Source: Jeotgalibacillus proteolyticus
GTDB taxonomy: Bacteria; Bacillota; Bacilli; Bacillales; Jeotgalibacillaceae
Direction: 5' to 3'
Assembly (NCBI RefSeq): GCF_002926065.1
Contig: NZ_PREZ01000004.1
Span: 496,001-560,000, forward strand
DNA: 64,000 nucleotides
This document shows positions 8,750-16,929 of this stretch, piece after piece (within the stretch, counting starts at the first letter, position 1; each line of letters opens with the position of its first letter). Both the position numbers and the translations under genes were made by a program. The notes beneath the pieces are model-generated. The model did no database searches. It was not told the DNA's origin and saw only the letters and a program-made list of their open reading frames with translations.

Positions 8750-8994
8750 TAAAAAAAGCATAAAAACATCCCTAAAAACAGGACGTCTTCATGCTTAAAA
8801 AACGTGGTACCACCTATATTCAGCCTTAGATCCCTAAAGCCCTCATGCATTTAATAACGGCAACGAACCGGTTATGTTTACATAACTTCTCCGTGGCAGG
8901 TTTCAATAAAGAAGAAGTGACACCGCTCTCAGCAGCTGCGGCATTCTCTGTCTCACAATTCCTTACCTACTTGACCACATCACAGAATACTTTT
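8750..8994 (-). promoter_or_regulatory. T-box leader of proS
   Basis: On the minus strand the leader carries the T-box core AGGTGGTACCACG (8803-8815), a terminator whose outer arms are AAGCAT (8791-8796) and ATGCTT (8756-8761) with a following T-run, and an upstream stem-rich region with GAGAGCGGTGTCAC. A GAAACCTGCC segment (8895-8904) holds CCT, a proline codon in a plausible specifier position, though the specifier was not proven by folding. Amino-acid starvation should favour the antiterminator and expression. Confidence 0.85.
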
Positions 8995-8999
8995 ACTAA

Positions 9000-9027
9000 A
9001 TTATAATAATTCCTGTAGAAATAGCAA
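9000..9027 (-). promoter_or_regulatory. proS promoter
   Basis: Minus strand TTGCTA (9022-9027), 16 bases, TATAAT (9000-9005); transcription would begin just before the T-box leader. Confidence 0.6.
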
Positions 9028-9049
9028 TGCTTAATTGAAAATGAGATAT

Positions 9050-9074
9050 TCGACAAGTGCCTGTCACTTGTCGA
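9050..9074. repeat. ACAGG hairpin repeat, copy 9 (perfect)
   Basis: Perfect 10-base arms TCGACAAGTG and CACTTGTCGA with loop CCTGT, followed on the plus strand by TTTTTT, so it has the form of an intrinsic terminator. It sits upstream of the proS promoter. Confidence 0.85.
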
Positions 9075-9170
9075 TTTTTTAGCTGTTCTAAAGACACCTG
9101 AGAATAAAGTCTATACAATATAATTATGTCCCATTCATGAAATCTACATAACTGAAGGAGTGCTAAACAA

Positions 9171-9614
9171 ATGGAAATTTACCAGGCTACTATGGAGGAT
9201 TTAAAAGGTGTTTCAACGTTATTTAATCTTTATCGTGAGTTTTATCAGCAGCCATCGGATTTTGAAGGAGCTGCTGCTTACATAGAAAAACGTTTGAAAA
9301 ATAAAGATTCTATTATTTTTGTAGCAAAAGACCGTGATAATTATGTAGGATTTACACAGCTTTATCCCACCTTTTCATCTATATCAATGAAAAAAGCATG
9401 GATACTAAATGATTTATATATTGCTGCCTCTGCAAGAAAACAAGGTGTTGGCGAGATGCTGTTAAACAAAGCCAAGGATTTTGCCATCGAAACTGGAGCC
9501 GTCAGCATCAGTCTAAGCACAGCACCTGACAATCACTCTGCACAAAGGCTGTACGAAAAGAATGGATATAAAAAAGACTCTCTGTTTTATCATTATGAAT
9601 TAGCCTTATCTTAA
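9171..9614 (+). CDS. GNAT family N-acetyltransferase
   Basis: A 147-residue acetyltransferase with the N-terminal YQATMEDLKGVSTLFN, a beta-4 strand WILNDLYIAAS, the acetyl-CoA loop ARKQGVGEMLL and AQRLYEKNGYKKD near the end. AAGGAG precedes the ATG with 11 bases. It is single, diverging from proS. The substrate is unknown. Confidence 0.85.
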   Translation: MEIYQATMEDLKGVSTLFNLYREFYQQPSDFEGAAAYIEKRLKNKDSIIFVAKDRDNYVGFTQLYPTFSSISMKKAWILNDLYIAASARKQGVGEMLLNKAKDFAIETGAVSISLSTAPDNHSAQRLYEKNGYKKDSLFYHYELALS

Positions 9615-9635
9615 TCTACTTGAACAGTAAACTAC

Positions 9636-9692
9636 TTCGATTGGCGCCTGTTACTTGTCGATTGTATTCGACAAGTGACAGGCACCACCCGA
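9636..9692. repeat. ACAGG hairpin repeat, copy 10 (inverted pair)
   Basis: Arms of 19 bases, 9643-9661 and 9668-9686, separated by TTGTAT, with two mismatches that are both G-T type in RNA. It lies between converging genes. Confidence 0.85.
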
Positions 9693-9732
9693 GGCAACTC
9701 CCGAAACCTAATCTACCCGAAATCCTACAAAA

Positions 9733-9764
9733 AACCCGAACAGCACACCAGATCTGTTCGGGTT
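9733..9764 (-). terminator. Terminator of the DUF2207 gene
   Basis: AACCCGAACAG pairs with CTGTTCGGGTT across a 10-base loop; minus-strand T-run follows. Confidence 0.75.
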
Positions 9765-9794
9765 AAATAGTAAAGATTTATCACGTTGATCGAA

Positions 9795-11507
9795 TTAAAA
9801 CGCCCCCGATCCACCGCCGCCTCCTCCAACTCCACCTCCACCACCTGAAGTAGAAATGGAAGAGCCCGATGATGAGGATGATGACACGGTTTCATTTGCC
9901 GTGTGAAAGCTTGCTCCTGCTGTCACTGAATATAGGGCAAGCATGTGGACGTCCAATGGTGCAGCCACTGCAGCGGTTGATCCGTAGCCATTCTTCATTT
10001 CAAATGTGCTGACAAATCGATCATTTTTATCTTTCAATTTTTTATCATTTGTTCCGAAGCTATACAAATACGATCGCATTTTTTCATCTTCCGTCCAGTC
10101 TTCCCATTCACTCTCTGAAACGTCAGCGTACTGGTTGTTGAACCCGTTCCACTCCATAAAGATCAGATGGCCTTTTTCTGTACGAGGCGAATACGCCACG
10201 GCATAGGTTATGAGACCTCCTGCCAATAGAATGGAGAAGAATAAATGTGGAAGCAGATCAAATAATGGAAACAAGACAAACAATGGAATAAGCACAAGGG
10301 AAGTCAGCCCAATTTTCACACGGTGGTTTACTTTATCCTGATACAACACGTTTTCCTTAATTTCTTGTTTAATCGACGTCTGCCATTCAGCATCATATTT
10401 TTGATACGTTTCATGGTTCTTTTCATTTTTAGTGTAAGCCTCTAATTGCTCTAAATGAAGCTCACCGCTGTCCCCAATTTCTTCAAATAACCACTCAATC
10501 AAAATTTCTTCATGCGTTTTGAGGCCTTCCCGTTGAACTACTTTATAGGTTTGATCATCCAGTTGGACAACATTTCCTTTTCGAACTAAATCCAGTAGGG
10601 AGGCAGGTATAACTTCTCTTGGCAAAAAAGTTTTTAGATACGAAATTGTTGCTGCCAATGTCATTCTCTCAGGAGGAATTCGCCGGTCATCTCCTATTTC
10701 ATGTGCAGCATTTTCGCGTAATCGTTTTGCATTAGTCACGCCTCGAAGGATGACCCATGTCAGCAATAACGCTAAAACAGCCATAACCGCTATTCCAATT
10801 GTGGAGATTAACTCGCGCCGCTCAGTAAATAAAATTCCTTCCTCAATCCCCTTTTGCTGTTCACTAAGTAAATCCTCTCGCAATTCACCCTTTTCAGTCG
10901 GCGCCATTGCAAAAATCTCAGCATTCCAGGCAGCACGCACATCACCATTTTTTCCATCAGGCACTGTGCCAAACTCAAACACCACCGAGCCATCTTCACC
11001 AATTTCCTCTGTTTCAAATGCCTCATCATAGCCAAACGCGATCACATCGTCAGTTTCTGCTGGAGGAAATAATGAAATCGTCAATTTTTCATACGTTGAT
11101 TCATTGGAGCGGTCAAAAAACGGCCAATAAAACTGAACCATATCCTCATAAACTTCAAGTCCGCCTGTAATGGTATAAGTAAGCTCTACCTCAATCGTTT
11201 CATCATCACCTGAACGATAAATGCGATAAAGATCGCCATCCTGTTCGACCTTTAACGGCTGATCACCTTCAGTTGCTTCTACATTTTCAATTGCTGCATT
11301 TGATTTTGGCCTCAATTCTCTCATTATTCCATTAAACTCATCTTCAAATGTGTAGACATGCCTTTCGCTGACATTCACATCTCCATCTTCAGTCAAATAA
11401 GCATTAATCACTGTTTCATCTATTTCATACTCCACCGCAAGCGCCTGAACAGGAAAAAACAAAAACAAACCTGCTAATACAATTAACAATACCTTCGCTT
11501 TATGCAT
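9795..11507 (-). CDS. DUF2207 domain membrane protein with glycine-rich tail
   Basis: A 570-residue membrane protein. A signal peptide (KVLLIVLAGLFLFFPVQALA) leads into a DUF2207 ectodomain (VYTFEDEFNGIMRELRP), a membrane span near residue 240 (IGIAVMAVLALLLTWVILRG), a cytosolic region, a hairpin of two spans near 405-445 and a long Ser/Gly-rich C-terminus ending in GGGGGGSGAF. That tail and architecture are typical of the YciQ/DUF2207 group, whose function is unknown. ATG 11507 follows GGTGA by 5 bases; a GTG three codons earlier is a possible alternative. It has its own terminator. Confidence 0.8.
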   Translation of the reverse strand: MHKAKVLLIVLAGLFLFFPVQALAVEYEIDETVINAYLTEDGDVNVSERHVYTFEDEFNGIMRELRPKSNAAIENVEATEGDQPLKVEQDGDLYRIYRSGDDETIEVELTYTITGGLEVYEDMVQFYWPFFDRSNESTYEKLTISLFPPAETDDVIAFGYDEAFETEEIGEDGSVVFEFGTVPDGKNGDVRAAWNAEIFAMAPTEKGELREDLLSEQQKGIEEGILFTERRELISTIGIAVMAVLALLLTWVILRGVTNAKRLRENAAHEIGDDRRIPPERMTLAATISYLKTFLPREVIPASLLDLVRKGNVVQLDDQTYKVVQREGLKTHEEILIEWLFEEIGDSGELHLEQLEAYTKNEKNHETYQKYDAEWQTSIKQEIKENVLYQDKVNHRVKIGLTSLVLIPLFVLFPLFDLLPHLFFSILLAGGLITYAVAYSPRTEKGHLIFMEWNGFNNQYADVSESEWEDWTEDEKMRSYLYSFGTNDKKLKDKNDRFVSTFEMKNGYGSTAAVAAPLDVHMLALYSVTAGASFHTANETVSSSSSSGSSISTSGGGGGVGGGGGGSGAF

Positions 11508-11615
11508 CCCTCTCACCCGCTTTCTTACTTATCTAATACGAATATAAGCAAAAAAGGTTTCGGTAATCAGGGATTAGAAATTCGTGGAGGGCCTTTTGTG
11601 AAGTGCCTTCGTGAA

Positions 11616-11657
11616 GTGCCTGTCACTTGTCGAATGGATTCGACAAGTGACAGGCAC
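11616..11657. repeat. ACAGG hairpin repeat, copy 11 (perfect 18-base arms)
   Basis: 18-base arms 11616-11633 and 11640-11657 with loop ATGGAT and no mismatch. A further half unit (GTGCCTTCGTGAAGTGCC) lies on its left and CACCCGA on its right. Confidence 0.9.
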
Positions 11658-11859
11658 CACCCGAATGCTCCATCCAAACTTCCATCCATTCCCTCTCCAA
11701 CCCCATCCATTTCTCCCCTGCGCGTAACGATTCCGGGTAAAACACCCTCAAATAAGCTGCGTTTCCCCTAAACCATCATTCGCCCCCGTCGAACCTACAC
11801 ATTACACTTACACTACTCGAGAATAACCGGCAGGCGCGCCTCCTTATTGGAGCAGGAAA
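11658..11859. other. Non-coding gap before the sigma-factor gene
   Basis: Cytosine-rich sequence with no supported gene. The only structure seen is a 10-base palindrome AGGCGCGCCT at 11832-11841, close to the GGAGCAGG ribosome site of the sigma gene. No clear promoter was recognised. Confidence 0.4.
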
Positions 11860-12342
11860 ATGAATACGTTTGAAGAGGTTTATGTACAGTTTGAACCAAT
11901 GATTTATCATATGATTAAAAAGCTGAATATCAGACAGGACCATGATCTGTTTATCCAGGAAGGAATGCTTTCCCTGTGGCGTGCCTGGGAGAAATTCGAT
12001 CCAACGCAGGGCGAATTCGCCCCTTACGCCTATCAGTCTATCAAAGGCGGAATGCTCACCTATATGAGAACCGATAACAAGCGAAAGGAACGAGAAATTG
12101 TACGTTCAGAGGAATTTTGGGAAATGCGTCAGCATGCAGCACCAGATCAAGCCTTACGAAAAGAAACCCTGCAATTCTACGCCAACCTTCTCACACCTGC
12201 TCAGCAAAAATGGTTCTGGCTCACCTTCGAACACGACCTGAGCGTTGCACAAATCGCAGAGCATGAAAGCGTCAGTGTATCCGCAGTGAAGAAATGGAAA
12301 AAGGGAGCCCTAACAAAGCTCCAGTCCTCCCAGTTATTATAG
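11860..12342 (+). CDS. Small sigma-70 family RNA polymerase sigma factor
   Basis: A 160-residue sigma factor with region 2 (YHMIKKLNIRQDHDLFIQEG, LSLWRAWEKFDPTQGEFAPYAYQSIKGGMLTYMR) and region 4 (LTPAQQKWFWLTFEHDLSVAQIAEHESVSVSAVKKWKKGALTKL), and no regions 1.1 or 3. No anti-sigma gene is next to it. It lies 274 bases before comK on the same strand, separated by hairpin repeats. In Staphylococcus a small sigma factor (SigH) works with ComK on competence genes, so a competence link is a reasonable inference, but membership in the SigH group is not shown. Confidence 0.8.
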   Translation: MNTFEEVYVQFEPMIYHMIKKLNIRQDHDLFIQEGMLSLWRAWEKFDPTQGEFAPYAYQSIKGGMLTYMRTDNKRKEREIVRSEEFWEMRQHAAPDQALRKETLQFYANLLTPAQQKWFWLTFEHDLSVAQIAEHESVSVSAVKKWKKGALTKLQSSQLL

Positions 12343-12355
12343 ATTTTTTTAAAAC

Positions 12356-12455
12356 GGTGCCTGTGACTTGTCGAATGCCCTCGACAAGTCACAGGCACCA
12401 CTCGATTTCTCCCCGCATCCTCAATCGACAAAAACCGGGGAGTGACAGGCACCAC
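12356..12455. repeat. ACAGG hairpin repeat, copy 12 (perfect 19-base arms plus single unit)
   Basis: Arms 12356-12374 and 12381-12399 pair over 19 bases with loop ATGCCC. Here both arms carry TGTGACTTG/CAAGTCACA in place of TGTCACTTG/CAAGTGACA of copy 11, a compensatory change. A single CGGGGAGTG-type unit follows at 12432-12455. Confidence 0.9.
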
Positions 12456-12586
12456 GCATTCCACTCGCTCAGACTTATCCACAATTCCCCCTCCACCTAA
12501 CCCGATTTTTCAATTTTCCTTAGGAGAAAACACTATAATTATTCAAAATTTTCTAATTTATTGTTTTTATTTGGATTTTTATGTCG

Positions 12587-12592
12587 TATAAT
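12587..12592 (+). promoter_or_regulatory. comK promoter -10 with AT-rich upstream region
   Basis: TATAAT at 12587-12592 is preceded by about 60 bases of A/T runs (AAAATTTT, TTGTTTTTATTT). Such runs fit ComK-box-type autoregulation (A4-N5-T4), though no perfect box was identified. Confidence 0.45.
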
Positions 12593-12616
12593 AGGAAAAA
12601 AGAAGGAGGATGATTG

Positions 12617-13102
12617 ATGACTTATTTACTAGATAATGACTATTATGTAAGAAAAACGACTTTTGCATTACTGCCGGCTGAGCATATGACGCACCAGACC
12701 ATTATTCATGACATCCAAGGAACGTACTATTCGAATCGAACCATGAAGGAGTTGTTAGAGGAAGCCTGTCTCCGCGGCGGAAGCAAGATGAGCGGACGAT
12801 TGGAAGCAGCAAAATATACGTTGGGCATTCGCAATAAAATCCCTCTCATCATAGACCCGTTCAACCATATATATGCATTCCCAACCCATTCCCATAAAAA
12901 TCTGCTTAACGCATGGATTTTTCTGGACCACATTAAAGCCATAAAACCTCATCCAGAGTATTCAAAACAAGCAAATTTCGATCTACATAACGGACTGACC
13001 ATAACCGCTAAGTGCTCATACAGCACAGCGCAAAGCCAGTTTGCTAGAACATCACAGCTCTGCTATGTCCATACGATTAAAGCAATGCGACATCCTGGTT
13101 GA
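12617..13102 (+). CDS. comK: Competence transcription factor ComK
   Basis: A 161-residue ComK homologue: central KIPLIIDPFNHIYAFPTHS and NAWIFLDHIKAI are hallmark ComK sequence. ComK activates DNA-uptake and recombination genes in Bacillus and binds A/T-rich boxes through the minor groove. AGAAGGAGG lies 7 bases before ATG 12617; TTG 12614 is the next codon up and less likely. Length is somewhat below the B. subtilis protein (192 residues), mainly at the C-terminus. It is monocistronic with an AT-rich upstream region and a hairpin behind. Confidence 0.9.
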   Translation: MTYLLDNDYYVRKTTFALLPAEHMTHQTIIHDIQGTYYSNRTMKELLEEACLRGGSKMSGRLEAAKYTLGIRNKIPLIIDPFNHIYAFPTHSHKNLLNAWIFLDHIKAIKPHPEYSKQANFDLHNGLTITAKCSYSTAQSQFARTSQLCYVHTIKAMRHPG

Positions 13103-13124
13103 CCCATCTTTTTAAGTGATAAAG

Positions 13125-13152
13125 GAGTATGTGCATGTTTTCACGCATACTC
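13125..13152 (+). terminator. Probable terminator after comK
   Basis: GAGTATG and CATACTC form the outer arms round a small inner stem; the T-tract that follows is weak (TCTTCTTC). Confidence 0.45.
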
Positions 13153-13266
13153 TCTTCTTCACACCACTTCCACTTTTTTCCCTCCAACATGGAAATCTTC
13201 CCTTCTGTTTTCCTTCCAATCCTTATATGATAATAAATAACCAATCCCCTATCCAAGAGGTGAACT

Positions 13267-13866
13267 ATGTATATTTCCGAATTAGATAAAGCCAGCCTTA
13301 CCCTTTCACAAATGAATAAACTTTTATATGAAGGAATAGAGGACGATCAAAAGTCAGGGGACTGCATTTTTGTTGCAGGGAGCAGTATGGCTGCCACCTC
13401 CCGCTTGCCAAAAGCCGTAGAGCTCTACAAGCAGGGACGTGCAGGAAAAATCCTTGTGTCAGGGGGCGTCGTTTGGAAAGGAACCCCCTACTCAGAATCC
13501 ATCACGCTTAAAAAAGAAGCGATAAAACTTGGCGTACCAGAAAAGGACATTCTCACAGAAGGCCTGTCACATAACACGCTCGAAAATGTTTTGGCCTCCC
13601 TCCTGGTTCTAAATCGGGCATTTTATATTCAACATATCAGAAGAATTCTCATCGTCACCTCTCCCTACCACATAAAAAGGCTCCACCTCACCATGAAAAC
13701 CTATATGCCATCCTGGATCGAGTTCACTCTCTGCCCCTCAAAGGATCAGCTTACTAAAATAGACCGCTGGCACCTTACGGAAGAAGGAAGAAATCGCGTC
13801 AGAATAGAGGCTGAGAAAATAATTGATTATGTAAAACAGGGAGCTTTGGTGGATGAAAAACTCTGA
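13267..13866 (+). CDS. YdcF/DUF218 family protein
   Basis: A 199-residue DUF218 (YdcF-like) protein: DCIFVAGSS near residue 32, AVELYKQGRAGKILVSGG, LTEGLSHNTLENV and ILIVTSPYHIKRL are the conserved blocks, with the polar N-T-x-E and HxxR-like residues thought to line the pocket. No membrane span is seen, so it is cytosolic, like E. coli YdcF, a nucleotide-like-fold protein that binds SAM; function is unknown. GAGGTG precedes the ATG. Confidence 0.85.
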   Translation: MYISELDKASLTLSQMNKLLYEGIEDDQKSGDCIFVAGSSMAATSRLPKAVELYKQGRAGKILVSGGVVWKGTPYSESITLKKEAIKLGVPEKDILTEGLSHNTLENVLASLLVLNRAFYIQHIRRILIVTSPYHIKRLHLTMKTYMPSWIEFTLCPSKDQLTKIDRWHLTEEGRNRVRIEAEKIIDYVKQGALVDEKL

Positions 13867-13947
13867 GACTTTTTAAAAAAATGAAGCAGGAATAACAGTG
13901 TTTTTTCTTGAAATTATTAGTAGATAAAATATCAAGGAGGACACTAA

Positions 13948-14304
13948 ATGAGCATCATTTCAACCAAAGCCGGAGCCATCTTCATTCCGGTCAGCAGCAT
14001 CGAAAACGCCAGGGAATGGTACTGTTCCCTGCTTGGCTTAGAGCCTGAATACGAAATTATCGCTGGTCACTTGTGCTGCATCCCTTTTGATAACAACGGA
14101 TTGAACCTCGTTCTTGACAGCAATATCTACGACAAGGATGCAGTGTATAAAAATCCCGCTTTCCATTTCAACACAGATGATATACAGAAGGCTTATCAAT
14201 TTCTTCAGGACAAAAATATTGAAATCGTCACCGAAATAGAGAACGGACACTGGTTTAATTTTAAAGATCCGGATGGGAATTTGTTGATGGCTTGTTATTG
14301 TTAG
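13948..14304 (+). CDS. VOC family protein (glyoxalase/bleomycin-resistance fold)
   Basis: A 118-residue vicinal-oxygen-chelate protein: IFIPVSSIENAREWYCSLLGLEPEYE at the N-terminus, HFNTDDIQKAYQFL in the middle and HWFNFKDPDGNLLM at the end. It has the two beta-alpha-beta-beta-beta units of one VOC domain and would work as a dimer. The metal ligands and substrate cannot be set from sequence. AAGGAGG precedes the ATG. Confidence 0.85.
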   Translation: MSIISTKAGAIFIPVSSIENAREWYCSLLGLEPEYEIIAGHLCCIPFDNNGLNLVLDSNIYDKDAVYKNPAFHFNTDDIQKAYQFLQDKNIEIVTEIENGHWFNFKDPDGNLLMACYC

Positions 14305-14324
14305 CATCACTTTTTCCCCACAAA

Positions 14325-14356
14325 AAAACGTGAGAAGTCGATCCTTCTCACGTTTT
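14325..14356. terminator. Bidirectional terminator
   Basis: AAAACGTGAGAAG pairs with CTTCTCACGTTTT over 13 bases with a 6-base loop; serves both the VOC gene and the converging amidase gene. Confidence 0.85.
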
Positions 14357-14365
14357 TAAAATAAA

Positions 14366-15301
14366 TCACTCCACCACAACCCCAAGCGGAAACACCGCAC
14401 TCACCACATACTCCCCTGCATCTACAATTTCAGAAATCTTCAAATCCACACACAAGCTAGAAAGAATATAAGCATCCTTTGGCTCCAGTCCGTATTCTTC
14501 AGATAGATGAACAACCATGGCTTTTATTGCGTCCTGGGAAGCTTTGAAGAGGTCCGGCCCAACGCCGGTGGTTCCGTAAAAGCCTTTGTGATTCACTTTT
14601 GGCGTCAATTCTCCCTGAGTTTGAAACTGCGGAGCGGGGATGGATTTCCCTTTAATTACTCGGAATTTCAATGTCGCATGCATCGGGCACTCAAGCGCTG
14701 TCACACAAACCTCGCCATCACCCTGGGCAGCATGGGCATCACCGCAGCTGAAAAGAGCCCCCTTCACCTGCACAGGTAAATACAGCTTCGTTCCGATCGT
14801 TAATTGGCGCGTATCCATATTTCCGCCAAACGAGCCAGGCGGCATAATAGCCTGTCCACTCGCATCCACTGGAGACACACCCATCGTGCCTAAAAACGGT
14901 TCGATTGGGACTTTGATTCGGTCAGAGAAATGAATAAATTCCCCATCTGACAAATCAAAGGTTCGCAAATAAGCATCCGGAAAATCGTCAGGAAGCAGAC
15001 CCAGTCCAGGTAAAATGGCTGCCCAACCCCAGCTGCCAGTCTTTAAGTCAACGATTTCTACCTCTAACGTATCACCTGGCTCCGCTCCTTCAATGGCAAC
15101 TGGCCCAGCCAGCGGGTACACTCTGTCCCAATCTAAATTGGCGATGTCTTCTGTTTTAGATTCAATCGAAAACTGGTTATCCGCAACCTCCCGCGTGCTA
15201 TAAACAACAGTGTCTCCACTCTGGATTGTCATTACAGGCTCTGGATCCTTCGCCCACGCATAATGAACCTGATCCTCGGGAAAATGGTATGTCTTTGGCA
15301 T
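14366..15301 (-). CDS. Acetamidase/formamidase family protein
   Basis: A 311-residue member of the FmdA/AmdA family, which hydrolyses short amides (formamide, acetamide) to ammonia and the acid. Family blocks include PVAIEGAEPGDTLEVEI, the GTMGVSP loop, PGSFGGNMDTRQL, and LFSCGDAHAAQGDGEVC, the last holding the conserved Asp-His and Glu region of the metal/active site. ATG 15301 lies 11 bases after AGGAGG; the in-frame ATG three codons earlier is only 2 bases from it. A promoter fits upstream: TTGAAA (15365-15370), 17 bases, TACGAT (15342-15347). The true amide substrate is not known. Confidence 0.85.
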   Translation of the reverse strand: MPKTYHFPEDQVHYAWAKDPEPVMTIQSGDTVVYSTREVADNQFSIESKTEDIANLDWDRVYPLAGPVAIEGAEPGDTLEVEIVDLKTGSWGWAAILPGLGLLPDDFPDAYLRTFDLSDGEFIHFSDRIKVPIEPFLGTMGVSPVDASGQAIMPPGSFGGNMDTRQLTIGTKLYLPVQVKGALFSCGDAHAAQGDGEVCVTALECPMHATLKFRVIKGKSIPAPQFQTQGELTPKVNHKGFYGTTGVGPDLFKASQDAIKAMVVHLSEEYGLEPKDAYILSSLCVDLKISEIVDAGEYVVSAVFPLGVVVE

Positions 15302-15370
15302 CTTGCACATTACCTCCTATGTATATATGGAATTAAGTAGCATCGTAACGTCTTTACTTTTAATTTTCAA

Positions 15371-15520
15371 ATAATTTGCTCAATTTATGAGAATTAGAGG
15401 CTTTTCCCTTCCAAAATTTCCTCATTTCCAGCCCTCTAAAACACGAACGATTCCAAAATAACATCCGCTGGTATAAGTAAATTATTTATTATATGGACTT
15501 TTTCCGCCTTCTATCATTCA
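15371..15520. other. Non-coding gap
   Basis: AT-rich stretch between the amidase promoter and repeat copy 13; no gene or clear structure seen. Confidence 0.4.
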
Positions 15521-15601
15521 AAGTGCCTGTCACTCCCCGATCCCTGTCAAAATGCTTTCGACAGGGATCCGAGGAGTGACATCGGGTGGAGCCAGGCACT
15601 T
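15521..15601. repeat. ACAGG hairpin repeat, copy 13 (long, with an 11-base insertion)
   Basis: AGTGCCTGTCACTCCCCGAT with TCCCTGTC pairs to GACAGGGATCCG, AGGAGTGACA and CAGGCACT. The right arm is interrupted by TCGGGTGGAGC, itself part of another arm type, so the element looks like a nested or recombined copy. Confidence 0.8.
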
Positions 15602-15755
15602 CAAAAAGAATAATAGATTAAAGAGACGCTTACTTCCCTATAAAACCTCAAATTCTTCTGGACTATGGAAAGAAAGGCAAGTGCCTGCTATGTGGAATTG
15701 TGGAATATAGCCTACAGCGGACACATAAAATAATGTGAAGGGAAGGTGAAGCTTT

Positions 15756-16208
15756 TTGATTATTAAGATCAGCGTCGCCAGTGCTTCTGCTGCTTTTGTT
15801 TGTTTGACTGCTAAATTAATCCAAACCCTAGGGACCACTCAACTTACCATCGAGGAAGTGAAAAATAGTCTTAACAGCCTGACAACTGATTCAAAAAGGT
15901 TGATCAATTCCATCGAACAGACAACTAATGATATCCATAGTAAAATTAATCTCTTGGATCCATTGCTAGAATCTGCCCAGGATGTAGGCGAAGTGGTTCA
16001 TAGTGTAACGGATAAAGTTAAGCAGACTGTGGTTTTCCCACCTAAACAGACTCTTCAGAGCGAATCCATTGGACCTGCAGATACTGTATGGAAAGCACCT
16101 GTTGAAGACCTTCCTGCAAACACAGACGTCTTTACACGTGATAGCGATATTCCTATAAACACAATCATCTCCTCTAAAAATGGGGGCGTAAAAATTAGAA
16201 TTAATTGA
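15756..16208 (+). CDS. DUF948 domain protein, paralogue 1
   Basis: A 150-residue protein with one N-terminal membrane segment (ISVASASAAFVCLTAKLIQTL) and a DUF948 coiled region (TIEEVKNSLNSLTTDSKRLINSIEQTTNDIHSKINLLDPLLESAQDVGEVVHSV). DUF948 proteins include YtxG of B. subtilis, a general-stress protein. The start is TTG 15756 after GGAAGGTG. The C-terminal 60 residues are unlike those of the neighbour at 16397. It is probably a membrane-anchored stress protein; its mechanism is unknown. Confidence 0.8.
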   Translation: MIIKISVASASAAFVCLTAKLIQTLGTTQLTIEEVKNSLNSLTTDSKRLINSIEQTTNDIHSKINLLDPLLESAQDVGEVVHSVTDKVKQTVVFPPKQTLQSESIGPADTVWKAPVEDLPANTDVFTRDSDIPINTIISSKNGGVKIRIN

Positions 16209-16231
16209 GAAGTAATCATATTGTAGTAAAG

Positions 16232-16268
16232 AACTGCTTTCCGGCAATAACGGAAAGCAGTTTTCGTT
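16232..16268 (+). terminator. Terminator between the DUF948 genes
   Basis: AACTGCTTTCCG pairs perfectly with CGGAAAGCAGTT and is followed by TTCGTTTTTT. Confidence 0.9.
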
Positions 16269-16396
16269 TTTTATGAACATTGATAACGAACGGCTTAAAA
16301 GAAAGGACCTAACCATGGCAATATGCAAGGAATATCTAATAGGCTTGTACATAAAATAGACTTGTACATAAAACTAAAAGAAGGAAGGTTTCTTTT

Positions 16397-16762
16397 ATGA
16401 TTATAGAATCCAGTGTTGCCGCCATCGCTATCGCCTTTATTTGGCTGGTTGTTTTTGTAATTAGATTGCTGCAAAAAGGGATGGTAACGCTTGGTGAAAC
16501 CAACAGGACACTTGATGAGGTGAGAAATGCGGTACATGGCCTGACGCAAGAATCCAGCAAACTGATCAACACTGCCAATCAGGTCACAGTCGATGCCAAG
16601 CATAAAATGCGGACAGTCGACCCTCTAATGGAATCAGTCCAGGATGTAGGTGAAGTAATCCATCAAATCACAAACTCAGTAAAACAGGCAACAAACACCC
16701 GAAGTGTAGGGCAGCCCCGCCCCAATAGAACCCCGTCCAACCTTAAGAAAAATATCAGGTAG
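16397..16762 (+). CDS. DUF948 domain protein, paralogue 2
   Basis: A 121-residue DUF948 protein: a membrane helix (VAAIAIAFIWLVVFVIRLL), then TLDEVRNAVHGLTQESSKLINTANQVTVDAKHKMRTVDPLMESVQDVGEVIHQITNSVKQAT. The core is clearly related to the gene at 15756 (LDPLLESAQDVGEVVH there, VDPLMESVQDVGEVIH here), so the two arose by tandem duplication, but each has its own ribosome site (GAAGGAAGG) and a terminator lies between them. The short basic tail is unrelated to that of the first copy. Confidence 0.85.
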   Translation: MIIESSVAAIAIAFIWLVVFVIRLLQKGMVTLGETNRTLDEVRNAVHGLTQESSKLINTANQVTVDAKHKMRTVDPLMESVQDVGEVIHQITNSVKQATNTRSVGQPRPNRTPSNLKKNIR

Positions 16763-16773
16763 ACTTGATAAGA

Positions 16774-16838
16774 AGTGCCTGTCACTTACCGATTTCTGTC
16801 GATAGCATTCGACATAAACCGGGGGGATGACAGGCACT
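16774..16838. repeat. ACAGG hairpin repeat, copy 14 (long, imperfect)
   Basis: AGTGCCTGTCA... and ...TGACAGGCACT form the base; the apex is CTGTCGA TAGCAT TCGACAT. The middle of the stem is diverged. It follows the second DUF948 gene. Confidence 0.75.
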
Positions 16839-16929
16839 CTGTTAATTAAGTAAACTCTTTTAATCCTCAAACCCACAACCTCTCCCCCTCACCCAACCGT
16901 TAAAAATCCAAAACTCTGTCCATACTAAT

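Noticed and set aside
11502-11771. 89-residue plus-strand frame
   Set aside because: Mostly translation of repeat copy 11 and cytosine-rich gap sequence; starts inside the DUF2207 signal region on the other strand.
12201-12500. Two frames over the end of the sigma gene and repeat copy 12
   Set aside because: One is antisense to the sigma gene, the other repeat-derived.
15966-16603. Minus-strand frames of 80-128 residues over the DUF948 genes
   Set aside because: Antisense shadows of two well-supported plus-strand genes with ribosome sites.
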